This document shows, one piece after another, positions 1 to 11,140 of a DNA stretch of 64,000 bases (the first letter of the stretch is position 1; each line of letters starts with the position of its first letter). The position numbers and the translations under genes were made by a program. The notes below the pieces were generated by a model, which did not search any database, was not told the origin of the DNA, and saw only the letters and a program-made list of their open reading frames with translations. The stretch covers positions 3,658,001-3,722,000 of the forward strand of contig JAETXT010000007.1 in NCBI GenBank assembly GCA_019188255.1, in the 5' to 3' direction. The stretch is from Verticillium longisporum. Its lineage: Eukaryota > Ascomycota > Sordariomycetes > Glomerellales > Plectosphaerellaceae.

Positions 1-260
1 TGACTACGACATCGGCGGCCTAATGGGAGATGCAATGTCAGCGACGGCTTTTCCAAGGAGAACTGCGCACTTCTGGGGTTGGGGGGTTCGAGAATGCTTA
101 CCTTGCTGGAGGTGCCCTCGCCCTTGAAGGAGCCGCCGAGGTCGTTGACGACGACAGAGGCTCCGCGCGAGGCGAAGAAGAGGGCGTATACCTTGCCGAG
201 GCCGCCACCAGCGCCGGTGACGACGACGACCTGGTCGTCAAATCGCAGCTGATCGGCCAT
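1..260 (-). CDS. fox2: Peroxisomal multifunctional beta-oxidation enzyme (MFE-2/Fox2), 5' end only
   Basis: Only the N-terminus lies in the window; the gene runs off the left edge. Exon 1 is 102-260 (start codon at 258-260), an 82-nt intron spans 20-101 (GTAAGC...TTAG), and exon 2 begins at 19. The peptide carries the short-chain dehydrogenase NAD(P)-binding motif [11 protein letters not shown] followed by [10 protein letters not shown], and exon 2 opens with AADVVV; this combination is the start of fungal Fox2. Family knowledge: Fox2 has tandem 3-hydroxyacyl-CoA dehydrogenase domains plus a 2-enoyl-CoA hydratase domain and acts in the peroxisomal matrix on fatty acyl-CoAs; the later domains and any PTS1 are outside the window. 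The acyl-CoA synthetase at 14.9 kb supplies its type of substrate, but I do not infer linkage. Confidence 0.9.
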   Translation of the reverse strand, partial: MADQLRFDDQVVVVTGAGGGLGKVYALFFASRGASVVVNDLGGSFKGEGTSSKVSILEPPNPRSAQFSLEKPSLTLHLPLGRRCRS

Positions 261-761
261 GATGATTGTCTCGGTCGGGTTGGCGACGAGACTGTGTGGT
301 GTGGGGAGGAGAAGGGGAGGGGGAATGGAAGTGGTAGGATAGAGAGGAAAGGATGGACAACAAGACTCTCAAGGGATGATATGGGATGGGGGGGTATCAA
401 AGGGCAAGATGGCTCAATAGATATGAAGATGGGAAAGGTTGATGTTGGAGGGGAGGAGAGAAAGATGAAGAGTCAAGAGCCTCGGGATGGAGTCGGGAAG
501 CAGCAACGGTAGATTGTGCCCGAAGCCGTAACCGTCTCGTCCGTCGCTCAGTCACTGTAACGATGGGGGGGGGATCTCACTGGGGCTGGGGCTGTGGGGA
601 GCCGAGGCACCCATTCTAGTGCCGCACGCCTGAGCCGAGGGGTCACGCTAGGCCGCATCCAGAGAGCTCTTCAAGGCCCTAGACCTTCACATGCTTGAGC
701 TGACATGACGTCGCAAACTGGGGGCAAGTCATGCGCCCCAGACTTGTCACATGTGTCTGGG
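261..761. other. Intergenic: fox2 promoter and 3' flank of F-box gene
   Basis: No coding feature found. The first 200 bases are purine-rich on the + strand (pyrimidine-rich 5' leader of fox2 on the - strand). A G8 run lies near 565-572. The stretch next to 761 shows no clear remainder of the truncated F-box gene. Confidence 0.5.
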
Positions 762-1676
762 CTAAGTAGTTTTTGAGTGTGAAGGAGGGGCAAGTGCATC
801 TTGCGGCCTGTCGCCTTCTTCATGAAAAAGCCAGTTGTAGGTGAAATGGGTCAAGTTGCTGGCGGCTGACAGAATCAGTTCCAATTGGGATTCGCGAATC
901 CGGGAGAGCGCGAGAGACGTCAAAGCCAACGGGGTCGGGTCGTGTTTAAAAGGCCACATAAATGGGTCATGATTTGCCACCGAGATGGATAACACCTCAA
1001 TGTTGGGCAGGTAGAATAAAGACAAGATGTCACGATCTGCCTCCTCCGCCTCGAAAACACAGCACTCGTTCAGCCACGGCGTAATTGACACGTGTATCAG
1101 TGACTGAAAGCTGTGGTTCTTTTGCAAGGGACCGATACTGGAGTCGCACTCAACTGATTCACGAAGAAGTAATCGAAACATGCGCGCAAGAAGTCGTGTC
1201 TCTGCAGACCAGTTCTCTGACAGCTCGAGACCCTTAAGACCAGTTGTCATCGAGACGAGGACTGCCACGACAGCATCAGCTGAGCCGGACTGAACTCTGG
1301 AGATCCAGTGATTGATATCAGCTGGCGACAGACCAATAAGCTTCACAGCTTCGAACAATCTGCGAGCAAGTGCCGGAGGGTTCGAAAGGGGAACTACAAC
1401 GGAATGGATCCCTTCCTCAAGAAGCCCATCGTTCCCAGCAAAAGTCAGGCTGCGCACGAGGCTAGCAAGCTCAGGTCGTTCGAGAAAGGTGCGTGGCAGA
1501 AGTATGACAGGGGGCCGAATTTCAAGCGTCCATGTAAATTGGATTGAAGAGTACAAGTGCGGCTCGATGACATGGTGTATGGTTTGACTCGTGGCGGAGA
1601 GTAATGCCAGGCCAGACGAGTCCAGCTGCTGGAAAATGCTGAGGAGAATCTCTGCAGGGCAATCTTGAAGAGACAT
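762..1676 (-). CDS. F-box domain protein, C-terminally truncated
   Basis: A single-exon 304-aa frame. Residues 4-45 match an F-box (LQDCPAEILLSIFQQL, then a conserved RNLxxV-like block ending in PHLYSSIQF). The remainder is Leu-rich, as in fungal F-box proteins of the uncharacterised heterokaryon/LRR-like class. F-box proteins of this type bind Skp1 in SCF ubiquitin ligases; the substrate is unknown. The frame stops soon after a conserved-looking HFTYNW block with a low-complexity tail (PPSHSKTT), where relatives as I know them continue for another 100-300 residues, so the gene is probably truncated by a nonsense or frameshift change, or is an error of the kind seen elsewhere in this window. 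Family assignment is firm for the F-box and weak for the rest. Confidence 0.65.
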   Translation of the reverse strand: MSLQDCPAEILLSIFQQLDSSGLALLSATSQTIHHVIEPHLYSSIQFTWTLEIRPPVILLPRTFLERPELASLVRSLTFAGNDGLLEEGIHSVVVPLSNPPALARRLFEAVKLIGLSPADINHWISRVQSGSADAVVAVLVSMTTGLKGLELSENWSAETRLLARMFRLLLRESVECDSSIGPLQKNHSFQSLIHVSITPWLNECCVFEAEEADRDILSLFYLPNIEVLSISVANHDPFMWPFKHDPTPLALTSLALSRIRESQLELILSAASNLTHFTYNWLFHEEGDRPQDALAPPSHSKTT

Positions 1677-1740
1677 GTCGAGAAATCAATCAGTGGTGGT
1701 GAATGATGTAGTGATATGCGACAATAAATCGCCTTCACAA

Positions 1741-1805
1741 GACGCGAACAGAAGACGCGAGCAGAAGACGCGAGCAGAAGACGCGACCAGGAGACGCGAG
1801 CAAGG
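1741..1805. repeat. 13-bp tandem repeat, five units
   Basis: Five consecutive 13-mers of the form GACGCGAGCAGAA with one or two substitutions per unit, just upstream of the F-box start codon (divergent to glycerate kinase). It is out of any supported CDS; the repeat lies in the shared 5' region 1677-2183, which otherwise holds no gene. Confidence 0.85.
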
Positions 1806-2183
1806 AGGGGACCTTGCATCCCAAGAGGCATATTCCGGGGATTGTTCCGGGGTACCTGGGCAGCTAGAGGCTCTACAGCAAGGCTGCAGCTCTAGCGCAT
1901 TGGCGCGGGCAGCGGCCTTTTCTTTTCCCACTGCCGCCAAGTCATGCCATGACACCCCGCACGCCGGCGCAGCCTTCTTCCCGTTGCGATGCCGGCGTCG
2001 GCCTCGCTGCACGGCGGCCGGCAAGCGACAAAATGCCGCCGTAATCCACACCCCGAAAGCTGGGACGTGGCTACAACCAAGAGCATCTACTGCATGTTCA
2101 AGAACCCTCAAAGTCCTCTCGTGCATACCCACCTGTAGACGACTGTTCTGCCAGACGGTACGAATCACCTCCCCCCCCCCACC

Positions 2184-3121
2184 ATGGCGGCCATTCTCGA
2201 CGACAAGTCCCCAATCTGCATCCCCTTCATCCTCGAGCACCTCGCCGACCACCTCGCCGCCGAGGGCCCCGACAAGGCGCGCCCCTTCCTCATCGGCCTC
2301 AACGGCGTCCAGGGCGTCGGCAAGACGACCCTCGTCCGCTCCCTCGCCGACGCCCTCGCCGCCGAAGCCCACCCGGCCCTCGTCCTCTCCATCGACGACC
2401 TCTACCTGCCGCACGCCGCCCAGCGCGCCCTCGCCGCCGCCCACCCCGACAACGCCCTGCTCCAGCAGCGCGGCGAGCCCGGCACCCACGACATCCCCCT
2501 GGCGCGCGCCTTCCTCGCCGACGTCCTCGCCCGCCGCCCCACCCGCGTGCCGGCCTACGACAAGGCCGCCTTCAACGGCAAGGGTGACCGCGCCCCGGAG
2601 GACACCTGGATCGCCATCAACAGCCAAGCACCGGGTCCCGGCGGCACGCCGGCGTCGCCCTCGCCCTCGCCCTCGCCCTCGCCCTCGCCCCGCATCGACG
2701 TCGTCATCGTCGAGGGCTGGTGCGTCGGCTTCCGCGCCCTGCCCGACGCCGAGGTCGAGGCCCGCTGGCGCGGGCCCTCGCGCACCCTGGCCAAGCACAA
2801 GCTCGAGCACCTCCTCTTCGTCAACGACCGCCTGCGTGAGTACGACGCCATCACCGACCTGCTCGACGTCTTTGTCCACATTGACGCCGAGGACACGTCC
2901 TACGCCTACGACTGGCGCGCCCAGCAGGAGGTCGCCCTGCGCGCCGAGCGCGGCGCCGGCATGACCCCGACGAGGTCGTCAAGTTTGTCGACGGCTACTA
3001 CCCCGCCTACGAGCTCTACGCCGACGCCTTGCGCAGGGGCGTCTTCCCGGACCGCCCCGAGAAGCAGGTCAGGATGGTGGTCGGCAAGGACAGGAAGGTC
3101 AAGGAGACGCACGTCATCTAG
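2184..3121 (+). CDS. D-glycerate 3-kinase-like P-loop kinase, with one apparent frameshift
   Basis: Phosphotransferase of the glycerate kinase/Tda10 family. The start ATG has a good context (ACCATGG). Walker A is seen as GLNGVQGVGKTTLV near residue 38-50, then SIDDLYLP (base-binding/catalytic Asp region), YDKAAFNGKGDR and VIVEGWCVGF, the family's signature order. A Ser-Pro repeat (TCGCCC microsatellite, 2657-2695) is inserted before the VIVEGW strand. The frame breaks at the C run 2965-2968: restoring one C makes the family C-terminus (VVKFVDGYYPAYELY, then VKETHVI and stop at 3119-3121) contiguous, giving 312 aa. Without it the frame runs on as a Ser/Thr/Arg-rich shadow. I read this as a sequence error. 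The gene is convergent with ECM11, 170 bp away. Confidence 0.88.
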
Positions 3122-3291
3122 AACCAACCTCTAGCGTATCCGTCAATTCTCTACAATCAGTCCTTCCAGCCTCGTGCCATAATGTACACTTGCGTGGCCC
3201 ATCGTCTTGTTGAAGGGCCAACATGTCGTCCTCGACCCAGGTATCATTGTCATTAGTCGTGTCAGTCGTCAAGTCCATCATGTAGCGTGCC

Positions 3292-4698
3292 TCAGTCTGC
3301 CTTGTCCGCCAGCATGTCCTCACCCTTGCTCTTGATCTTCTTGAGCTTCAAGTTGATATTCTCCGTCCGCAGCCGGACAGCTTCCTCGCGGCTCGCCAGC
3401 TCCGTCTCAAACGTCTCCACTGTAGCCCGCTTATTCTGTCGGGTCTCCTTAAGCTTCTGCGCCACCCGGCCAAACTGCTCCAGAAACCAGTCGCCCGATC
3501 GCTCCCAATCGCCCAGGTCAAGCTCGGCGAAGAACTGCTTTTGCTCCGTGATGCTCTTGCTCCGGTAATGCTCCAGCTTTTCGGGTAACGTCTCGCCGAC
3601 GAGGGACTTGTCTGCCCCGCTTGCGGCTTGGGCAGGGTCCGCGTCAAAGGGCTGATTCTGCAGGTCCGAGTAGCTCATGCGCATAAGAGTCTTGTCATCA
3701 TAATCGACGTTGTTGCGATCGCGCTTCTTGCTCTTGCCGCTGACAGTGATGACTCGGTTGGCGGCCCAGGTAGGTGGAGGGTCGTCCGAGAAGACATCGG
3801 CCCTGCGGCCCTCTCTCTTAAGAGGCCGAGGGGTGCCGGGCTCCTCGTCACTAAGAGGCATGTCAGACCGAAGGCTCCTCACATCAGAGTCGGCATCATT
3901 GTCAAAAAAGGCCGAACGTGGTTGGGCTCTGGCTTGGTCTCTGTGTCCCTTCGACTGGTGCGGCAAAGGCCTGTCACGACTCGGCGACTTTCGGTGTTCC
4001 TGCTTGATGTACTCTTCTCTGACAAGATTGGAAACCTCGGGAAACGGCTTCAAAGGATTCACGTTATGAATTGGAAGCTCAGTCTGCCGTTTTGTTGGGG
4101 ACGGGAGGAACCCCATGCTTGGGTCACCCATCCAACGAGGTCGAGAGTTGTTGCCTTGCGACCCATCTCGCATTCCGTTGTGGTTTCCCAGCCCGTTTAC
4201 ATGCAGGGGCCGAATGGGTTCTATGTAGCGCGGGGGGCTCCTCGGTACAGCCACGGTCGAGGCTGCCCGTCGTGTGATCCCCAGGTCATAGTCTCGTTCA
4301 CGATCATTGTCCTGTGTTTCGGCCGAGGTAGACGTGGGCGAGCCTACTGGTGTGGCGATGGCGGATGGCAACGAGGGCGCCCATAGCCGATCAGGGTGGT
4401 CGGCTGAGTTTGTTCGTCGTGGGGCGAGGAGGCCGCGAGGCGGGTTAGGGAGTGCTCCGACTCCGGGAGAAGATGGAGGCTCAACGGTGGGAGCGCCGAC
4501 TTCACGAGGCGGGGCAGAAGCGCGCAAAGGTGCCGACGCTCTAGGTAGAGGCATTTTGATGGAGTCCGCCATGGCGTCCCGCGGATTGGAAGCGGGTGGA
4601 AAGTATGTGCTGGCACCGTTATATGTTTGGTTGGCGTTTGGGTCAGGCAAGCCACGGGCATACTGCGCCATTCTACTGATGCTGTTGCTGGGCGGCAT
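3292..4698 (-). CDS. ECM11-domain protein (fungal extracellular mutant protein 11 family)
   Basis: Single-exon 468-aa protein. The N-terminal two thirds are Pro/Ser/Arg-rich and disordered. The C-terminal 150 residues carry the ECM11 domain: a YDDKTLMRMSYSDLQNQPFD block, then a charged region with SITEQKQFFAELDLGDWE and a predicted coiled coil ending in ENINLKLKKIKSKGEDML. In budding yeast Ecm11 is a SUMOylated synaptonemal-complex central-element protein; in filamentous fungi the family is mostly uncharacterised, so a meiotic chromosome role is inference from the family. A start at the next in-frame Met (ISRMAQYARGLPDP) is possible. No intron needed. Confidence 0.85.
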   Translation of the reverse strand: MPPSNSISRMAQYARGLPDPNANQTYNGASTYFPPASNPRDAMADSIKMPLPRASAPLRASAPPREVGAPTVEPPSSPGVGALPNPPRGLLAPRRTNSADHPDRLWAPSLPSAIATPVGSPTSTSAETQDNDRERDYDLGITRRAASTVAVPRSPPRYIEPIRPLHVNGLGNHNGMRDGSQGNNSRPRWMGDPSMGFLPSPTKRQTELPIHNVNPLKPFPEVSNLVREEYIKQEHRKSPSRDRPLPHQSKGHRDQARAQPRSAFFDNDADSDVRSLRSDMPLSDEEPGTPRPLKREGRRADVFSDDPPPTWAANRVITVSGKSKKRDRNNVDYDDKTLMRMSYSDLQNQPFDADPAQAASGADKSLVGETLPEKLEHYRSKSITEQKQFFAELDLGDWERSGDWFLEQFGRVAQKLKETRQNKRATVETFETELASREEAVRLRTENINLKLKKIKSKGEDMLADKAD

Positions 4699-5355
4699 GA
4701 TGCCTATGCGTCGTCGCCACGATGATCGATCCGTTTGTCGGGGCTATTTGACAGTTGCGCTGCGGCCGATTGCTGCACTGAATTGGGGCACTCAAATCTC
4801 CTCGGCGAAGTCGGATCTGGTGAATAGCGTATGGTGTCGCCAGCAAAGGCGTGAGACAAGACGGCTCCAAGGTGTTCCAGGTGCAAGATGTTTGTCTGAT
4901 GATTCAGTGTCCCGGAAAGGGAACGGCGAGTAGAGGTGAAGAAGAGTGTCCTGCGTGAGTGCGAGGAAGGTGGTGTGATGTGGTCGGAAGCAGGGACAGC
5001 ATCACGCTGGTCGTGGAAGCAATTGTTGGAGGAAGTTGCCAGGCGCGTTGACAGGTTGATTTGGCTGCCCATCAGTTGACAGGGGACGCGCTCCGGCACG
5101 TCTTGCCGCGAAGTCAGGTGTAATAGTGGGACGTCCTTCAGAGGGGGGCAGGGGGCAGGGGGCAGGCGCCTTCAGCACAGGGGGGGCTTCGTGGGGGGTG
5201 CGCCTTTGTGGGTCCGAGCATTTTGCACCTCTCTACTGAACACCCTCCGACTTCTATTACCTTACACAGTCTTTCTAGTATACTTAAGGTACGGTAGATC
5301 CCTCTATGAATGCACCTCTTTTCCCGCCTCCTCATGACCACATGAACAGGATCAT
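4699..5355. other. Intergenic: ECM11 promoter and GNAT 3' flank
   Basis: No gene recognised. Contains G-rich runs around 5145-5195 with the direct repeat GGGGGCAGG. Confidence 0.45.
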
Positions 5356-6238
5356 TCAGGCAAGTGCTTTCTTCATCATCACCAGAGGAATGTAGCTGTG
5401 TACGCCATCTGGGTTCCGCCACGGGAATCCCACCGGATCAATATAGAACACCTCATAACCCATCCGCCCATACCACTCCTCAGTCGTCTTAAACGGCTGT
5501 GACAGCCCCATCAGTCTCGTCCTCACGCGGCAATTTCACGATAGTGTGCTCGTATCCGAAGAAGAAGAACTCACCTCGGGAATCGGCCTCCCCATGTCCG
5601 TGAAGAAGAACCTCTTCCACTCATCAGAAGACTGAGTCTCCTTCTGCGCCGTGTCCAACACAATGGTCGTCCCAAACAAGGGCTCCAGCTTGGCCAGCGC
5701 CTCGACCGCCTGCATCGACGCCTTGCCGATGCCGCCCGCCTGGATGGCCCACGAGATGTACAGGTGCTTGATCCACACGGACCCCTCCTTCGCGAGGCCC
5801 ATGTCTGCGTCGTCCTCCGCCTGCTTCTCCAGCGCCAGGTGCCCGATCGGCCAAAAGGCCTGCCCGCTCGGCGCCCGCGGCATCAACCAGACGTCGGCCG
5901 CCGTGTCGCGCAGCGGCGTCGCTTCCATGGGGTATGTCGTCAGATGGTCTGACAGGAGCTTCTCCCGCCCAGGCATGGCATCGGCGAGGACCTGACCGAC
6001 CAATGTCAGCAGCAGCAGCAGCAGCAGCAGCAACTCATAGCGTGGGCCACCATGTTGTAGCAGGACGTACCACCCAGTAGAGGACTTTGCCGCCCTCCAG
6101 CTGCTTCTCTCGCCATTCGACCACCTCATCTGACCGCCAGCCGCAGGCGACGCGCTGCTCGAACATGCGGGTCGTGTGTTCATTGGAGCGAGCGTCCCAG
6201 GGGACGAGGCTGACTTTGCTGTTCGCATACAAGCTCAT
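5356..6238 (-). CDS. GNAT-family N-acetyltransferase
   Basis: Three exons: 6071-6238, 5575-5991 and 5356-5496 (introns 5992-6070 and 5497-5574, both GT-AG and phase 0), about 241 aa. The acetyl-CoA-binding motif A is visible as WAIQAGGIGKASMQAVE, preceded by a beta-strand segment VWIKHLYIS. Exon 3 supplies the family's last strand-helix with PFKTTEEWYGRMGYEVF, a GNAT C-terminus. The substrate is not inferable; fungal relatives are annotated only as GNAT domain proteins. Intron 1 contains a (CAG)n microsatellite (about 6008-6032) which an unspliced reading turns into poly-Leu. I chose the ATG at 6236-6238; an in-frame ATG a few codons upstream is also possible. Confidence 0.82.
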
Positions 6239-7201
6239 GGGATTGGACCTCATCTCGGCGTGTTGGAAGGTCCCTGCTGTGTACCGTTGCACGATTCCTA
6301 CCGTCGCACAGCATGCAACCAATGTGGATGGACGACATGCTGACTTTATGTATGTCGCCCGTCAGACTCATAAGCTGACGGCCAGACTCAGCGCCAAGTC
6401 TGTCTCGTAGTGAACAGTCTTCATAGGGCAGAGGAACTTTCGAAGGGCGCGCCCGTGTCAGCGGCGCAGGCTAGGTTTGATTGGCAAGCCCGAGAACGAC
6501 ACAGTATCATCAGGATCCGTTGTGCATCTCTTGATGTAATCTGCCCAAAGGATCTTGTGGGAAATCACCCGAATGGTCGGGTTTGGCCGCCACACAAACG
6601 CCAGATCTGAGGCTAGCATACCCGACCCCAACCTCACATACTGCGAGTGTTGCACAAGACGCGACCGTGGCGTCAGCTTCTATCTCCCATAATGCAACTT
6701 TTCCGGCTGCTGTGTCACTTCATAAACTTGAAACTGTTGATATTTGGGTTTTGCGCTCCGTGATGCTGAATGTTTATGTTTGCTCAAAGACCCCCAGGCT
6801 TGGCATCATCCCCTCATGTCATCGATGCACCATGTCTCTGCGATTATCTCCCCCGCACCCCCCAGTCCAAACCCCCGTCATCCAGCCCAGCAAACCGCGA
6901 TCCTCCAACCCAGCCATCACTATGGCTCCAAACGCCCCGCCAATCCTGTCCACAGCTCATCGCGCTAGACCCACGAAGTGTCGAGCTTCCCTTGCCTCGT
7001 GGCTTCGTCTGGTGTTGACTCTCGCGAAGTGCTCAGCCTCATGTACCAGTCACCATCTACCATGAAATGAGCCAGGCGCACAGGGTACGTCTTCCTTTCA
7101 GGCGTGCTCGGGCAAGCTTCGACGCCCCCGCCATAAATCATCTCCTTGGTATCCTCTCCCACCGAATGCATGTAAAGACCAAAGACCACTTCCGGCTGAC
7201 T
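6239..7201. other. Intergenic between GNAT gene and MTR10
   Basis: Several short frames but none with recognisable protein features. Around 6840-6960 the + strand is C-rich. This region includes the GNAT promoter and MTR10 3' UTR. Confidence 0.4.
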
Positions 7202-10200
7202 CTAGCGGTTGAAGCGGAAACGATCTGCCTCGAGTTGACCGAGCCCGTCGCGAGGTGCGACATATCGCCGGCGGTATGTGTTGGTAAAGTCTTGCAGAAG
7301 GGCCCTGACCTGGCGCATGTTGTTCTGGTCACCGCCGATGCGCTCCTTGATCTTGATCATAAGCTTGTTCGCCTCGGCAGGCGTCACGGTGCCCTGGGGC
7401 AACAGTTGCAGCGTTCGCTCGACCCAGACAGTCGTCTCTGCGGGGAGGAGCTCGAACATGGAGAGCAACACACCGCTACCGTCGGCGAAGCAGTCGCGAG
7501 GGAATGTGATCATCATGCCAGCCAGCACCTGCTTGACGAGCTTTTCGCCGTGGCTGCCGAGGAGGCTCTTGACGATTTCCTGAATCTTCGCTGCAACGTC
7601 CGCTGGCAGCTTGTCCGAGGTGGCCGGGTTGTCACCGCCGTATGTCAAAAGATCCCGCAGGTGGAGAGTAGCCGACAGCGGATCGCGTTGCTCGAGTGTA
7701 AGGGCATAGATGGCGGCCTCGTAAATCGGAAGCAGCAGCTCCGAAGGGATGAGCCTGTGGGGGAAGTAGAGCAGTGCATCAATGAGGAGACGGAAGAAAT
7801 CCTCAATGACGTCGGGGAGCTCACTAGGCCGCAACTCTTTGAGCACGCGCAAGAAAGTCGTGGCTTGGGCCTCGAAGAAGGAGTAAATGCTCTGAGTGAT
7901 GGCCTGGTCGACATGCTCGCGCTCCTCGGAGAACTCGCGCATGATGGCCGCGGTAACCCAAAGGAATGCGCCTTGCCTGGAGGCGGCAAATCCGCTGGCC
8001 AGCTTGTTTGCCAGCTCCGGCAGCAGTGGTGTCATGGCCGTCCTGTACGAGATGATCATGTTGCGCCAGCATCGGCAGATCCGCTCACAAATGGGCACAA
8101 AGTCGAGGAAGTTCTCGACAATCTTTGCGAGCACAGGGAAGACCTCTTGCCAGTATTTGACTGCCTGGTTCTCGGCTCCAGGAGCAGAGTACGGCTTGAC
8201 GATTTGGACGAAGATGGTGATCAGCTGCACGTGGTCTGTGACATGGTTAGTGGACGAATTCCGACCTCATTGGACGCTTCTGCTTACCTGCCAAAGCCAC
8301 CTTGCCTTCCTCAGTGGTAGCATTGTTGGCCTTGTTCATCAGTCTGGCGACGAGCGGATCACAGTACAGCTTAAGCAGCTTGTACATCTCAGCCTCAGGC
8401 TGGACGGCAACCACGCTGGCAACACCCTCTGTGATCTCTTCCTGGCTCATGTCGGGAAGCTTGTCAAGAATCTGATCGTAGAAGGTCTGGAGTTGGAGAA
8501 CTTGGTCGCTAAGAAGTTCTCTGCAGTCAGTGCAGAAATACTTGATCGCCATGGCCGCCGCCCTGACAACCTCCTTAGAATCGGTGTGGAAGGAAGAGAC
8601 AATATAGGTGAATTGCGGCTCAAGGTATTCGCGGTGCTCGGCTGTCCATTCGGTATAGCGGCCTAGAATCATGATGGTTGCGAACCGGAGCTTTTCGTGG
8701 TTGGGCACCTCCACCAGGAGAGGCATCAGTTGAGGCAGGACAATATTCTCGTCCTTTGGAACCATTTGGCCCATGGCGCGCATGGCGAATAGGGGTGCCT
8801 CGAGCTCCTGCCAGTGCGGTACTACACCAGGGGCCGAAGTGGTGGTGCTTCTCTCCGCTGACCACGTCTTGATGCCATTAAGGACCTTGGTCAGACAGTC
8901 CGTCACTCCCATGACGGCGCAGGCATCCTTAAGCGTATCACCCATGCGGTGCCTGAATTCGCGGAATCTTTCCTCGGCCTCACGATCACCCTCGAACAGG
9001 TCGTTTTCGTTCCCTTCTGGGTATCGGAGGTGGTTGAAGAGGACGTCCACAAGTTTGCCGTAGACATCCACGAGCTGAAGCCTCGCCTCAATGTAGATAT
9101 CCAAAACAAGGTACTGCTTGAGCTCGTACCAGAAGTCGAATGTGTGCTCGATGACCTCACGGTCTCGGTCGCGGGCAGCACATTCGAGAACAGCGTCGAC
9201 GATAGGCCTGAAGTGGCCTGGCTCGCGCACAATGGCTACGACCCATGATTCGGCAGCAGTCGCGAGAATCTTCGTCAAGGCTTCATATGTCTCCGTCTCC
9301 TCCTCGGCTACAGCCTTCTCAATCCTAGGTTGCAATTGAAGGATCCGGGAAAGAAGGAGCTGGATGGTGTCTTGGTTATCGTCGACATCTCTTGTCTCTC
9401 GGAGGATCGTGCAAACGGTCTCCGCAGCCTCCCTGGGTGAGTCGCCGGAAATGCCATTAAAAATAACGTCGCACAGCGGTGAGCGAACGATGGTATTCAC
9501 GGGCACCTCGCGCAGCCACGACGTGATGCACTCCATCAGCAGAGGGTCGTCGGCTGGTTTGGCTGTAATCGCGATCAGTCTTGTCTCACGACAGAAGCCC
9601 GACCCAGACATACCTGATGCTTGTGCATAGTTGACAAGTAGGTGGACCACTCGTTCCGCATTATCGCCCAGTAGCTCTTTCGTCCTCTCAGACAACTCTT
9701 CTTCCTGCCATGTCGATTAGAATGATATCGCCGAAAGCGTCGGCCCAAGCAAGGGCGTTCGAGGAGCACCACAGGAAAGCCGACAGTTGCGCGGTCCACG
9801 TACTGATAGGGTGATCTTGCGGCCTTCGGTGACTTCTTCGGGAAGCACGCGAAGGAAGTCGAGAACGGCGGTATGACTCTGGGGTCCTTCCAGTGCCGAC
9901 ACGACGACGGGGAGGACATCCTTCCAGTCTTTCATATGTATAGCGAGGACTGCCAAGCAAACGCAGAGCTGGACTCTGATCGGCCTGAGACCGGATGCAT
10001 AGTGCTTCAGGAGTAGGAGGATCTGCTCCCTAAGCGCAGGAAGCTCCGAATCTGAAATATCGGTCGCAAGGTCATATGTGAGCTGCCATGCCTTGTTAGC
10101 ACACACGGCCCCAGGAAGCTTTCCTATTCGATGCAAGTTGCGATCAGACCAACCTTTCCGCGCATCGTGGTGGCTGCGAACAGCTTCGCCTCAGCATCGG

Positions 10201-10428
10201 CATCAGACTGCAGGATGCCAATGACGAGCGGCCAAGCATCTTTCTGTAGTCCAAGTCAGCGCTTTCCTCTCAGACTTCCACATCCTGGTGACCACCAACC
10301 GATTTCTGAAAGCGCTCCAGGTATTCGTGCGCCTGCTTCTTGGCCTCTCGCTCCCCACCGCGCATGGTGACTACCGCCGCAAGCACATTCTCGGGAGTGT
10401 ACGATCCCTGCGCACCGTTGGCAGCCAT
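7202..10428 (-). CDS. mtr10: Importin-beta family nuclear transport receptor, Mtr10/Kap111 (transportin-3 type)
   Basis: Six exons: 10300-10428, 10154-10243, 9804-10082, 9614-9704, 8288-9562 and 7202-8235; total 965 aa, normal for Mtr10/TNPO3. The N-terminus (NVLAAVVTMRGGEREAKKQA) is an importin-beta N-terminal repeat; the rest is alpha-solenoid HEAT repeats, with the family's conserved DIYIEARLQLVDVYGKLVDV and FAMRAMGQMVPKDEN blocks. Known role: imports SR-type mRNA-binding proteins (Npl3 in yeast) and shuttles tRNA-related cargo, released by Ran-GTP. All splice sites are GT-AG and all junctions keep frame; the first two donors are GTTGGT, weaker than the GTAAG/GTATG of the others. Shares a 712-bp divergent promoter region with SmE. 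Confidence 0.93.
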
Positions 10429-11140
10429 GATGGAGGATCGGTCAAGGAGGAATCCAAAGTTGAACTTGACGCAGTAGAGGTAGATATATGTCGGATGAAC
10501 CACGAGCTATTTGCAAGCCGGGGGATGACGTCGAGGGGTATATGTTGCGTGATGGTCCAGGGTTGCCTGCTGAGCAGCGTCAAAGCTCAGAAACCAGGTC
10601 GAGCGGCACAAAGAAAAAGGGTATCGAAAGAGGAGTGTGCTTTTGAGGTGTCTTGGTTGGTGAGGCGAACACAGCCGTCGGAGTAGACACGATACTTGAG
10701 CTTAAAAGGCTGTTGTTGGTGGGGAGGTCGCACGGGTCAATGTCACCCCCAGTGGAGGAAAATAAAACTGGATGTTAGGCTGTTGCTGGCGGGGCAGCCG
10801 GCCGGCCAAAAGCCAGGTCAACGGGTGCCTGTAGGTGTGTGTGTGTGTGCCTGTGGCTGGAGGGGGAGGCCGCCACAGCTCTAGCGCGGGGTAGTAGGGA
10901 AGATAGTCCAGCCGAGACCCGCTCACCTCGGTGAACCTGAACTGGGCGCATTGGGGGGATTTCAAACGTTTTCCAGCTCCAAGCTGGCAGCTGGTTGTAT
11001 CCTACGATAACGCGACCAACGAACCCCAAGACGAATACCGGCCCCCCCTCGTTCTCCGGCAAAGTTTCACCCGATCGAGTCGCGATTGTACTTTGGATCG
11101 CAGCGAACAGTTTCACCCCATCCGACTTCAGCATACCAAG
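10429..11140. promoter_or_regulatory. Divergent promoter region, MTR10 (-) and SmE (+)
   Basis: 712 bp between two divergent start codons with no intervening gene. Contains a short (GT)n tract near 10835-10850. No specific factor site is claimed. Confidence 0.5.

Noticed and set aside
1675..2964. 429-aa Ser/Pro/Thr-rich frame overlapping glycerate kinase
   Set aside because: Alternate frame of the kinase gene; low-complexity composition.
7067..8320. 417-aa open frame antisense to MTR10
   Set aside because: Shadow of the conserved importin exon 6.
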